This document shows, in pieces, positions 6,720-14,171 of a DNA stretch of 16,740 nt. The first letter of the stretch is position 1; each line of letters begins with the position of its first letter. Where the stretch lies: contig DFBK01000079.1 in assembly GCA_002366595.1 (NCBI GenBank), forward strand, positions 1 to 16,740, written 5' to 3'. Source of the DNA: Anaerolineales bacterium UBA3082 (GTDB lineage: Bacteria > Chloroflexota > Anaerolineae > UBA7937). Position numbers and translations under genes: made by a program. The notes beneath the pieces are model-generated. The model was not told where the DNA came from. It did no database searches and saw only the letters and a program-made list of their open reading frames with translations.

Positions 6720-6749
6720 GTGTTATGTAATCCATCGAGATGGCGAGAC

Positions 6750-9700
6750 ATGGAGAAGCATCAACCATTAGCGCAGCAACTAAGTCAAGAGATCGCAAAG
6801 GTAGCTCAATGGTCCGATACAGAGGAGGACCTGCGTATCGGGGTCGAAAAGGCCCTTGATCCGGTGCTGCAGGTCTTGGACATCACTACACATCCCCGCT
6901 ATGAGAGGGCTACCAGTACCGCTTTCTACGGAGGCAGTACCGACTCCGTTTACGGCCATCTCATCATAGAGTATGAACGCCCCGGAAAACTGAGCACTAA
7001 GAGGGGACAATCGGAGACAATTAAGCAACTGGTGAAATACCTCGATGCCGAGGCCTCCCGCTATGGAGAAAAGCAGAAAGAGACCGCTTTGAAGAGGATG
7101 GTCGGCGTCTCCCTCGACGGATTTCAGATACTCTTCGTGCGATACACGGGCACCAAGGCCAGGGCAAAAGTGCCTTTCCCCAAGAGGAAACCGAGTGCTC
7201 AACTCGCTCTCTTACCTGAAGCGATCCTCCCCGGCGGTTTTGATCTCGATGGGCCTAACCCGGTTAACGCCCAGACGATTTCACTATTCCTTACCTATAT
7301 CCGCGCCCTGCGCCGCTATCCCCTTACCCCAGAAGAACTAACCAAGGAATTCGGGCCTGACGCTGACACTGCTCGCCAAGCCGTGAACACCTTTTACCAG
7401 ATGTTTTTGGCTTCCAAGAACCCTAAGGTGGACACCTTTTTCAAGGAGTGGGACCGCATCTTTGGGATTGTCTACGGGCAGGATATAAGCAAGGCGGAGA
7501 AGGACGCCGCTCAATTGGCAAAGAGGTACGGCGTAGATATGCGGGTGGAATTGAAATCCTTGCTCTTCGCCGTCCATACCTATTACGCCCTTCTAATGAA
7601 ACTTCTCGTCGCTGAACTGCTCTCCCTCCAGCCCGAGTCGTATGTTCCCTCCTTCGTCACTCAACTTGCCAGCCTTTCGGATGCCGAGTTGCAAGGGCAA
7701 TTGGGCCGCCTTGAGGATGGAGGGCACTTTCAGGCCTTCGGTATCCAGAACTTTCTGGAAGGCGACTTCTTCGGCTGGTATCTCGCCGACTGGAATGAGG
7801 ATGTCAGCGCGGCCATTCGCCGCATGGCCCGTCGGCTATCCGACTTTGAGCCCGCCACCGCTGAGATAGACCCGGAAGCCACCCGCGACCTCTTAAAGAA
7901 ACTCTATCAATATCTGGTCCCTAAGAAACTTCGCCATGACTTAGGCGAATACTATACTCCCGATTGGCTTGCCGAACGGCTTCTCAATCAAGTTGGTTAC
8001 GATGGCAACCCTGATCTCCGCCTCTTAGACCCCGCTTGTGGCTCCGGCACTTTCCTGGCCCTGGCCATCAAGCGTATCCGTGAATACGCCGATGAGAAAC
8101 TGCTGGAGTACGGAGATGTGGCTCAAAAGGTGTTAAAAAATGTGGTGGGCTTCGATCTGAACCCCATCGCCGTCATCGCCGCTAGGACCACCTATCTTCT
8201 AGCCCTGGGCAACCTCCGTCGGGCCATCGGCACCATCACCATCCCCGTTTACATGTGCGACTCCATCCTCACTCCCACCGAATACGCCACCCTCTTTGGC
8301 AAGGGCCACAAGATACCCACCACCGTGGGCGAGTTCCTAGTGCCAAAGGAGGTAGTCGACAAGGGCGCTCTGGACAGCCTGGCCGTCCTCGTAGAGGAGT
8401 GCGTGCATGATTATTCCACCGATGAGTTCATAGAGCGAGTGAGCCGAGTGATGGGCATAGAGGAGAACGGCACTGAGACGGCCTTGAGAAACTTATTTGA
8501 AAAGGTCAAAGGATTGGAAGAGGAGGGCCGCAACCGCATCTGGGCGCGGATACTCAAAAACGCCTTCGCCCCCATCTTCCAAGAGAAGTTTGATTATGTG
8601 GTGGGCAATCCTCCTTGGGTCAACTGGACCAATCTAGCTGGTGAGTATAGAAATGCTACTCAGCAGCTTTGGGAGAAGTTCAGTCTGTTCCCCCACAGAG
8701 GACTTAGGGCCAGGCTGGGCAGTGGAATGGACGACATATCAGTTCTCATGGCATACGTTGCCATGGACGAGTACTTGAAACCTAGTGGAATCTTGGGCTT
8801 CGTGATAACCCAGAGTCTTTTCCAGTCCAAGGGTGGCGGTCAGGGGTTCAGAAGGTTTCGTATAGGGGAGAAGAGCCCGCTTAAGGTGCTAAAGGTGGAC
8901 GATTTGGTTCAATTGCGACCATTTGAGGGCGCGAGCAACAGAACGAGCATTGTTGTCCTTCAGAAAGACGATACCACTAGCTATCCTGTGGGTTACACCA
9001 TCTGGCGTAGGAAGAAGGGAGCTCAGATCACCGTTGACCTTTCGCTAGAGGAAGTAGAGTCGCTCACCAAGAGAACCCTGGTACAGGCGAAGCCAATCGA
9101 TGATGATGACCCGACTTCTCCTTGGATTACGACAACTTCCGAGAACTTGAAGGTATTGCAAAAAGTGATAGGACGCTCGTGTTACCGAGCAAGGGTGGGA
9201 ACCCATACTTGGGCCAATGGCATCTACTGGGTTCGTCTTGTAGAGAGGCGTCTAGATGATCTCATCGTGATAGAGAACCTCCCCGAGCTAGGCCGGAAAG
9301 ACGATGTAAAGCAAATTCAAGCGGCGGTGGAGCCTGATCTCCTGTATCCTCTTCTGAGAGGCACAGACGCTCACTCCTTTTTCGCCGCTCCCTCGATACA
9401 CGCGCTCATACCTCAAGACCCTAAAGACCCTAGGAAGGCCTATGATGAGACTCTAATGAAGCTCAATCTGCCCAATACCTATGCCTACTTCAAACAGTTT
9501 GAGCGGATTCTGCAAGTCAGGAGTGGGTACCGACGCTATTTTGACCCGCAAATAGCGCCTTTCTACACCATCTACAATGTCGGTAGATACACGCTTGCTC
9601 CCTACAAGACTGTATGGAAAGAAATCTCGAAGGGTTTGAAGGCAGCTGTCATCAGCACTGCCTCTCATCCCTACCTGGGCATGAAGGTCGTTGTCCCTGA

Positions 9701-10046
9701 TCACAAGCTCACGCTAGTTGCTCTAACAGGAGAAGACGAAGCTCACTTTCTGTGTGCTCTTCTCAACTGCAGCCTTGCCTGCTACATTGTCCAAACGTAC
9801 GCTGTTGCAACGCAGATTTCAACTCACATCCTTGAGCACATTGCCATTCCCAAATACGATCCCCAGAACCCTCTCCATCTTGAACTCTCCGCTCTCTCCC
9901 TGGGTGCTCATGAGTTGGCCGCCAAGGGGGAAAAGGAGGCCCTCAAAAAGGTCGAGGAGGAGATAGACCACAAGGCTGCGGAACTTTGGGGCCTCACCAA
10001 ATCCGAACTGGCGGAGATTAAACGCTCCTTAGAGGAATTGGGTTAG
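6750..10046 (+). CDS. Type IIG-like restriction enzyme with N6-adenine methylase (Eco57I-class, restriction and modification in one chain)
   Basis: A 1098-residue defence protein that probably both methylates adenine in a target site and cuts unmethylated DNA. Residues about 55-130 look like an N-terminal nuclease domain (Asp65, IIEYERPG at 72-79, then KQLVKYL). The E-x-K pair of PD-(D/E)xK enzymes reads E-x-E (Glu74, Glu76). Helical linker follows to about 390. The methylase core has HDLGEYYTPDWLAERLL (396-412), SAM motif I DPACGSG (427-433), GFDLNPIAV (467-475) and catalytic motif IV NPPW (620-623). Residues about 640-1000 are the likely target-recognition part, and a helical tail follows (QISTHILEHIAIPKYD region). 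Start at 6750 because the promoter and repeats lie just upstream; a frame open from 6708 would begin inside the promoter. No weak or strong Shine-Dalgarno is obvious. No separate methylase, specificity subunit or controller gene is next to it. Confidence 0.85.
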   Translation: MEKHQPLAQQLSQEIAKVAQWSDTEEDLRIGVEKALDPVLQVLDITTHPRYERATSTAFYGGSTDSVYGHLIIEYERPGKLSTKRGQSETIKQLVKYLDAEASRYGEKQKETALKRMVGVSLDGFQILFVRYTGTKARAKVPFPKRKPSAQLALLPEAILPGGFDLDGPNPVNAQTISLFLTYIRALRRYPLTPEELTKEFGPDADTARQAVNTFYQMFLASKNPKVDTFFKEWDRIFGIVYGQDISKAEKDAAQLAKRYGVDMRVELKSLLFAVHTYYALLMKLLVAELLSLQPESYVPSFVTQLASLSDAELQGQLGRLEDGGHFQAFGIQNFLEGDFFGWYLADWNEDVSAAIRRMARRLSDFEPATAEIDPEATRDLLKKLYQYLVPKKLRHDLGEYYTPDWLAERLLNQVGYDGNPDLRLLDPACGSGTFLALAIKRIREYADEKLLEYGDVAQKVLKNVVGFDLNPIAVIAARTTYLLALGNLRRAIGTITIPVYMCDSILTPTEYATLFGKGHKIPTTVGEFLVPKEVVDKGALDSLAVLVEECVHDYSTDEFIERVSRVMGIEENGTETALRNLFEKVKGLEEEGRNRIWARILKNAFAPIFQEKFDYVVGNPPWVNWTNLAGEYRNATQQLWEKFSLFPHRGLRARLGSGMDDISVLMAYVAMDEYLKPSGILGFVITQSLFQSKGGGQGFRRFRIGEKSPLKVLKVDDLVQLRPFEGASNRTSIVVLQKDDTTSYPVGYTIWRRKKGAQITVDLSLEEVESLTKRTLVQAKPIDDDDPTSPWITTTSENLKVLQKVIGRSCYRARVGTHTWANGIYWVRLVERRLDDLIVIENLPELGRKDDVKQIQAAVEPDLLYPLLRGTDAHSFFAAPSIHALIPQDPKDPRKAYDETLMKLNLPNTYAYFKQFERILQVRSGYRRYFDPQIAPFYTIYNVGRYTLAPYKTVWKEISKGLKAAVISTASHPYLGMKVVVPDHKLTLVALTGEDEAHFLCALLNCSLACYIVQTYAVATQISTHILEHIAIPKYDPQNPLHLELSALSLGAHELAAKGEKEALKKVEEEIDHKAAELWGLTKSELAEIKRSLEELG

Positions 10047-10058
10047 GCGTGTCTATGG

Positions 10059-10087
10059 TTGACTTAGAACTTTTGTTCTGCTATAAT
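10059..10087 (+). promoter_or_regulatory. recA promoter
   Basis: TTGACT (10059-10064), spacer of exactly 17 bases, TATAAT (10082-10087): a near-consensus sigma-70 promoter. The start is expected near 10094, giving a leader of about 75 bases before recA. Confidence 0.9.
10066..10079. promoter_or_regulatory. LexA (SOS) operator in the recA promoter spacer
   Basis: AGAACTTTTGTTCT (10066-10079), a perfect palindrome with the core GAAC-N4-GTTC known for Gram-positive (DinR) and Chloroflexota LexA. It fills the spacer between -35 and -10, so bound LexA would block polymerase. No second copy was seen near the other genes of the window. Confidence 0.9.
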
Positions 10088-10169
10088 ATGTTTTGGATTA
10101 GTTGCAATTTTCTTTCTATTGTAATAAACTAATTTTAGAGGTGTTTCCAGAGAGGAAAGGAGTCTCCAA

Positions 10170-11216
10170 ATGGAGGAGGCGGAGGATAGAGCGTTAGAAG
10201 TAGCGCTCTCTCAGATAAGGAAACGGTACGGCGATGGAGCGATTATGAAACTGGGTAGTGCACCGGGGATGGATGTGGAGGCTATCTCCACCGGCTCCTT
10301 GGGCTTGGATATCGCTCTGGGTATCGGTGGCATCCCCAGGGGTCGCATCAGCGAGATATATGGGCCTGAGATGTCGGGCAAGACTACCCTTTGCTATCAT
10401 ATCATCGCTGAGGCTCAGAAGGCTGATGGCGTGGCAGCGTTCATAGACACGGAGCACGCTATGGACCCGGACTATGCTGCCAAATGCGGCGTGGATGTCG
10501 AGAGCCTCTATATATCCCAACCGGATGATGCGGAGCAGGCTCTGGAGATCGCCCAGGCGTTGGTGCGGAGCGGGGCTGTAGATGTGGTGGTCATCGACTC
10601 CGTGGCTGCCCTCGTCCCTCGAGCGGAGATAGAGGGGGACATGGGGGAGCCCCATATGGGGCTACAGGCGCGTTTGATGTCCCAGGCTCTCAGGAAACTG
10701 GCTGGGGCTATCAAGCGTTCCAATACGGCGGTGATCTTCACCAATCAACTGCGTATGAAGATCGGCGTCTTATTCGGCAGCCCGGAGACCACACCAGGGG
10801 GGCGGGCCCTGAAATTCTATGCCGCCGTTCGCCTCGATATGCGGCGAGTGCAGTCTATAAAGGAAGGAACCAATGTAGTCGGGAACCGGACTAGGGTCCG
10901 GGTGAAGAAGAATAAGGTAGCCCCTCCCTTCAAGAGAGCAGAATTTGACATAATGTATAACGAAGGGATCTCCAGAGAAGGCGACCTCTTAGATGTGGGG
11001 ACGGAGATGGGGATCATAGAGAAGAGGGGTTCCTATTACTCCTATGGTGAGATGCGGTTGGGACAGGGGAGGGAGAACGCCAAACGGTTTCTCAGGGAGA
11101 ACCCTTCGTTGGCCGATGAGATCAGCAACTGCATCCGTGTGGAGGCTGGTTTAATGGAGAAGCCGGCCTCGGAATCGGGTGCGGAAGCGGACGAGGGAGA
11201 GGCCACAGTCACTTAG
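10170..11216 (+). CDS. recA: RecA recombinase
   Basis: A 348-residue ATPase that forms filaments on single-stranded DNA, performs strand exchange and triggers LexA self-cleavage. The N-terminal KRYGDGAIMKLG leads to Walker A GPEMSGKTT (65-73; Met where most RecAs have Ser). Catalytic Glu95 is in DTEHAMDPDYA, Walker B is VVVIDSVAAL, and the DNA-binding loops follow with TNQLRMKIGV and TPGGRALKFYA. The acidic C-terminal tail (SGAEADEGEATVT) is the usual self-inhibitory end. AAAGGAG lies about 8 bases before the ATG. The LexA box upstream makes it SOS-controlled. It is followed by recX after 204 bases that hold a structured element and a terminator-like hairpin. Confidence 0.98.
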   Translation: MEEAEDRALEVALSQIRKRYGDGAIMKLGSAPGMDVEAISTGSLGLDIALGIGGIPRGRISEIYGPEMSGKTTLCYHIIAEAQKADGVAAFIDTEHAMDPDYAAKCGVDVESLYISQPDDAEQALEIAQALVRSGAVDVVVIDSVAALVPRAEIEGDMGEPHMGLQARLMSQALRKLAGAIKRSNTAVIFTNQLRMKIGVLFGSPETTPGGRALKFYAAVRLDMRRVQSIKEGTNVVGNRTRVRVKKNKVAPPFKRAEFDIMYNEGISREGDLLDVGTEMGIIEKRGSYYSYGEMRLGQGRENAKRFLRENPSLADEISNCIRVEAGLMEKPASESGAEADEGEATVT

Positions 11217-11383
11217 CGAATTTGCCGATGACCCCTAGTGAAGGGGTGGGGTGAAGAAAAACGATAACCTTGTCAGCCTCTTAGAAGAGGGTAAGAGACT
11301 CATTGTAAATTAGGCGCATTCGGAGAGGGCTCAATAAGTAGTCTTTTACTTTCCCCCTTCTCGGGGTTCTAGGGGCAAATTCG
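11217..11383 (+). other. Intergenic element closed by a long-range inverted repeat (structured RNA or MITE-like)
   Basis: CGAATTTGCC directly after the recA stop (11217-11226) pairs perfectly with GGCAAATTCG at 11374-11383. The helix can continue after a bulge with CCTAG (11234-11238) and CTAGG (11369-11373). Inside are a local hairpin ACCCCT/AGGGGT (11231-11247) that competes with the inner part of the closing helix, and CCTCTT-AG-AAGAGG near 11279. No open frame of note. It could be a folded RNA in the recA-recX transcript or a small inverted-repeat element. Confidence 0.5.
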
Positions 11384-11384
11384 A

Positions 11385-11414
11385 TAGCTGTGGCCGGGAG
11401 GCTGCGGCTATTTT
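11385..11414 (+). terminator. Terminator-like hairpin just before recX
   Basis: TAGCTGTGGCC (11385-11395) and GGCTGCGGCTA (11400-11410) pair over 11 positions as RNA (three G-U pairs) around a GGGA tetraloop of the GNRA type, followed by TTTT (11411-11414). The three wobble positions fit the RNA strand. It ends 6 bases before the recX ATG, so it can serve as a leaky recA terminator and also limit recX translation. Confidence 0.7.
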
Positions 11415-11420
11415 ATTGAG

Positions 11421-12047
11421 ATGGAAGGCACAATCACGGCTTTGAGGGAGCAGAAAAGGAAGAAGGATCGGGTTAACGTCTATCTGGACGGGGAATACGC
11501 CTTCAGTCTGGGGGCGCGGTTAGCGGCTGAACTGCAGGAGGGCAGTTTCCTATCGGCTGCGAAATTGCACGAGCTCCAAAGACGGGACTCTTTTGCTAAT
11601 ACTTACAAGAAGGCCCTCGATTATTTAGCCTACCGGCCTCGGAGTCGGAAGGAAGTTAGCGATTACCTACGGGGAAAAAGAGTGCCCGAGAGGATCATAG
11701 AGGAGGTCCTGGGAGGCCTAGCCCGAGAGGGACTAGTGGATGATCTGGCCTTTGCTCAATATTGGGTGGAGAACCGCGAGAGGTTTAGGCCTCGCAGCCG
11801 GGCCATGCTCCGTTACGAGTTGCGCCGCAAGGGGCTCGATGAGGAGGTGATCTCAGAGGCTTTGGCCGCCGTCGATGAGGAGGAGAGCGCCCGTAGGGCG
11901 GCTCACCAGCGAGCCTCTAGATATGTCCGCCTGGACGAGAGATCTTTTCGCCAAAAGATGAGTCAATTTCTGCGGCGTCGCGGATTCACCTATCACCTGA
12001 TTCGAGAGGTAGTAGATTCCCTCCTGCAACAGCGGGGAGGTGACTAA
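11421..12047 (+). CDS. recX: RecX regulatory protein
   Basis: A 208-residue modulator that binds RecA filaments and curbs their activity. After an N-terminal extension of about 65 residues (GTITALREQKRKKDRVNVYL, found in many Gram-positive-type RecX proteins), the three-helix repeats appear: ALDYLAYRPRSRKEVSDYL, then EVLGGLAREGLVDDLAFAQ with YWVENRERFRPRSRAMLRYE, and FLRRRGFTYHLIREVVDSL. Position directly downstream of recA is the usual one. No Shine-Dalgarno lies before the ATG at 11421, because the terminator-like hairpin and its T-run occupy the place. Expression is probably low relative to recA and may depend on readthrough. Confidence 0.93.
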   Translation: MEGTITALREQKRKKDRVNVYLDGEYAFSLGARLAAELQEGSFLSAAKLHELQRRDSFANTYKKALDYLAYRPRSRKEVSDYLRGKRVPERIIEEVLGGLAREGLVDDLAFAQYWVENRERFRPRSRAMLRYELRRKGLDEEVISEALAAVDEEESARRAAHQRASRYVRLDERSFRQKMSQFLRRRGFTYHLIREVVDSLLQQRGGD

Positions 12048-12087
12048 CTCTCCATCAGGAGTTCACCTTAGAGGAGGTGTTTGAGAT

Positions 12088-13623
12088 ATGTTTCAGTTAG
12101 ATGTGGCTAATTTGGTTATGTTCTTAGCGGTAGTGATAGTGGGGTTTGCCATCGGCTATTTGGCCAAGCAGTATCTAGGTGCTAGCCGCCTCAGGTCTGC
12201 CGAGGCTAAGGCGAAGGGACTCCTGGCTGAGGCCCAGACTAAGCAAAAAGAGATTGTTCTCCAGGCTCAGGAGGAGGCACTTCGCCTCCGCCATCAAGCG
12301 GAGGAAGAGAACCGGCGAAAGCGAGCCGACCTCCGGAGGCAGGAAGAGCGGCTACAACGGAGACGGGAGAGCCTGGAACGCCGTCTGGAACCTATAGAAG
12401 CCAAGGAGAGGCAACTGGAGACCCGGGGAAGGGAACTCTCTCGCCAGCGAGAGGAGTTGAAGGAACTGCGCCATAAGCAGATCCAAGAGTTAGAGAAGGT
12501 CTCCTCCATGACCCGCGAGGAGGCGAAGGAGATTCTCCTACAGGCCATTGAAAATGAGGTGCGCCAGGATGCAGCTCGGGTGATACGGGAGGTGGAGTTA
12601 GAGACCAAGGGGGAAGCCGACCGCGTGGCTCGAAAGATCATCACTTTGGCCATCCAAAGGTACGCTTCCGACCAAGTGGCAGAGACCACCGTCTCTATCG
12701 TCCCTCTTCCTAGCGATGAGATGAAAGGGCGGATCATCGGACGTGGGGGGCGGAATATCCGTGCTCTGGAGAACGCCATGGGGGTTGATCTAGTGGTCGA
12801 CGATACTCCAGAAGCGGTCACCATCTCCAGTTTCAATCCCGTGCGGAGGGAGATAGCCCGCCTGGCCCTCACCAAACTGATCCTGGATGGCCGTATCCAT
12901 CCGGCTCGCATTGAAAAGGTGGCGAAGGAGTCACAAGAGGAGGTGGAGGCGACCATCATAGAGGAGGGGCAGCGGGCCGCCTCCGAGGTGGGCCTCCCAG
13001 GGCTACATCCGGAACTGATCAAACTGTTGGGGAAACTGAAATACAGGACCAGTTATGGTCAGAACCAACTGATCCACGCTTTAGAGACGGCCCATCTGGC
13101 GGCTATGATGGCCGCGGAGTTAGGAGCGGATATCGATCTAGCCAAGGAGGCTGGGCTGCTCCACGACATAGGGAAAGCGGTGGACCACGAAGTGGAAGGG
13201 CCCCATGCGCTCATCGGGGCGGACATCGCTCGTCGCCTAAGCAAATCCCCCCAGATAGTTAACGCCATCGCCGCCCACCATCATGAGGAGGAGCCTCAAA
13301 GCGTGGAGGCGATCCTGGTAGAGGCGGCCGATGCCATCTCCGGCGCCCGGCCTGGTGCTCGTCGCGAGAGTCTAGAGGGTTACATCAAGCGGATCAAGGC
13401 CCTGGAGGAGGTGGCCAACTCCTTTGAGGGGGTCGCCGAATCTTACGCTATCCAGGCCGGCCGGGAGATAAGGATCATCGTTAAGCCCGAGGAGATCGAT
13501 GACCTGGCCGCCATTCGCCTATCCAAAGATGTGGCCAAGAAGGTAGAAGAGAGCCTGGAATACCCCGGTCAGGTCAAGGTCACCGTCATCCGCGAGACCA
13601 GGGCTGTCGATTACGCCAAGTAG
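12088..13623 (+). CDS. rny: Ribonuclease Y
   Basis: A 511-residue membrane-anchored endoribonuclease that starts mRNA turnover in many bacteria. Residues about 8-26 are the N-terminal membrane helix (LVMFLAVVIVGFAIGYL). Residues about 35-170 form a long charged coiled coil rich in Arg and Glu. The KH RNA-binding domain has GRIIGRGGRNIRALE (215-229). The HD hydrolase domain has HALETAHLAAMMAAELG (330-346) and the metal pair LLHDIGKAVDHE (His359-Asp360). AGGAGGTG lies about 10 bases before the ATG. It is 40 bases after recX on the same strand, the recA-recX-rny order seen in several phyla, and may be cotranscribed with recX. Confidence 0.97.
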   Translation: MFQLDVANLVMFLAVVIVGFAIGYLAKQYLGASRLRSAEAKAKGLLAEAQTKQKEIVLQAQEEALRLRHQAEEENRRKRADLRRQEERLQRRRESLERRLEPIEAKERQLETRGRELSRQREELKELRHKQIQELEKVSSMTREEAKEILLQAIENEVRQDAARVIREVELETKGEADRVARKIITLAIQRYASDQVAETTVSIVPLPSDEMKGRIIGRGGRNIRALENAMGVDLVVDDTPEAVTISSFNPVRREIARLALTKLILDGRIHPARIEKVAKESQEEVEATIIEEGQRAASEVGLPGLHPELIKLLGKLKYRTSYGQNQLIHALETAHLAAMMAAELGADIDLAKEAGLLHDIGKAVDHEVEGPHALIGADIARRLSKSPQIVNAIAAHHHEEEPQSVEAILVEAADAISGARPGARRESLEGYIKRIKALEEVANSFEGVAESYAIQAGREIRIIVKPEEIDDLAAIRLSKDVAKKVEESLEYPGQVKVTVIRETRAVDYAK

Positions 13624-13642
13624 CCGATTCACCCCGCTCCGG

Positions 13643-13671
13643 TTGACAAATGCGGGCGGATGTTTTAGTCT
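13643..13671 (+). promoter_or_regulatory. Possible weak promoter after rny
   Basis: TTGACA (13643-13648) with a 17-base spacer to TAGTCT (13666-13671), only three consensus bases in the -10. The rest of the 260-base gap between rny and mntA holds no gene I can support. CCCGC/GCGGG around the TTGACA could be a small rny terminator stem, but it lacks a convincing T-run. Confidence 0.25.
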
Positions 13672-13883
13672 TAGCCTGTACTAGGTCGTCCAGAGTTTGC
13701 TTTCGGCATCCCGAGGGAAGGGAGACTTGTCCTGTCTTCGATCCTATGGCTCAGATCAGAGGGAGGAATGAGATACTTTGCATTGACTCCCATTTTGGAG
13801 GGACAAGCGAACCAATTCGTTTATTAACAGTCAACTGAAATGGCGGCACCAAGGATATGGGTGAGAAGAAGGTGAAATAAATC

Positions 13884-14171
13884 ATGAGGACGTCTCTGGA
13901 GGAGGTTAGGAAAAGGGTCATCTTTGTGTTGAAGAGGCACGATGTCGTTCATGCAGCTATTTTCGGATCATTTGCCAGAGGGGAACCGGGAGAAGACAGT
14001 GACCTTGACATTTTAGTTGAGTTTGGGAGTGAAAAGAGTTTGCTGGACTTGGTGGCATTGCAGTTGGAACTGGAAGAGGCATTGAGAAGGGAAGTGGATG
14101 TTCTGACCTACCGTGCGCTGCATCCTCGGATAAAGGAAAGAGTGCTCAAAGAGCAGGTGACAATCCTGTGA
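13884..14171 (+). CDS. mntA: MNT-type nucleotidyltransferase antitoxin
   Basis: 95 residues, the minimal nucleotidyltransferase fold. The motif GSFARGEPGEDSDLDIL holds Gly28-Ser29 and the metal-binding Asp40 and Asp42; a third acid is Asp72 in EVDVLTY. In characterised MntA-HepT pairs this enzyme adds AMP to a Tyr of the HEPN toxin and so disarms it. GAAGGTG lies about 9 bases before the ATG. Its TGA overlaps the GTG start of the next gene (GTGA, 14168-14171), so the pair is translationally coupled. The two genes stand as an insertion between rny and dnaG, and codon use here (more A/T at third positions, for example TTTTGG, GAAAAG) looks lighter in GC than the flanking housekeeping genes, which fits acquisition. 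Confidence 0.92.
   Translation: MRTSLEEVRKRVIFVLKRHDVVHAAIFGSFARGEPGEDSDLDILVEFGSEKSLLDLVALQLELEEALRREVDVLTYRALHPRIKERVLKEQVTIL

Noticed and set aside
6517..6798. 93-codon open frame on the minus strand between the divergent methyltransferase and restriction genes
   Set aside because: It overlaps both promoters and the 5' end of the restriction gene, shows no family resemblance and has low-complexity of signal; likely chance.
11360..11384. tRNA-like T-arm in the recA-recX gap (GGTTCTAGGGGCAAATTCG)
   Set aside because: It lacks the GGTTCGANTCC T-arm and no acceptor or anticodon arms can be drawn around it.
12294..13022. 242-codon open frame on the minus strand inside rny
   Set aside because: Shadow of the rny coiled coil and KH region; Ser/Arg-rich composition follows from the antisense of Glu/Leu/Arg codons.
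13650..13838. 62-codon open frame after rny as a real gene
   Set aside because: No ribosome-binding site and no family match over its first two thirds; only the last 20 residues resemble a known family, reported as a possible relic.
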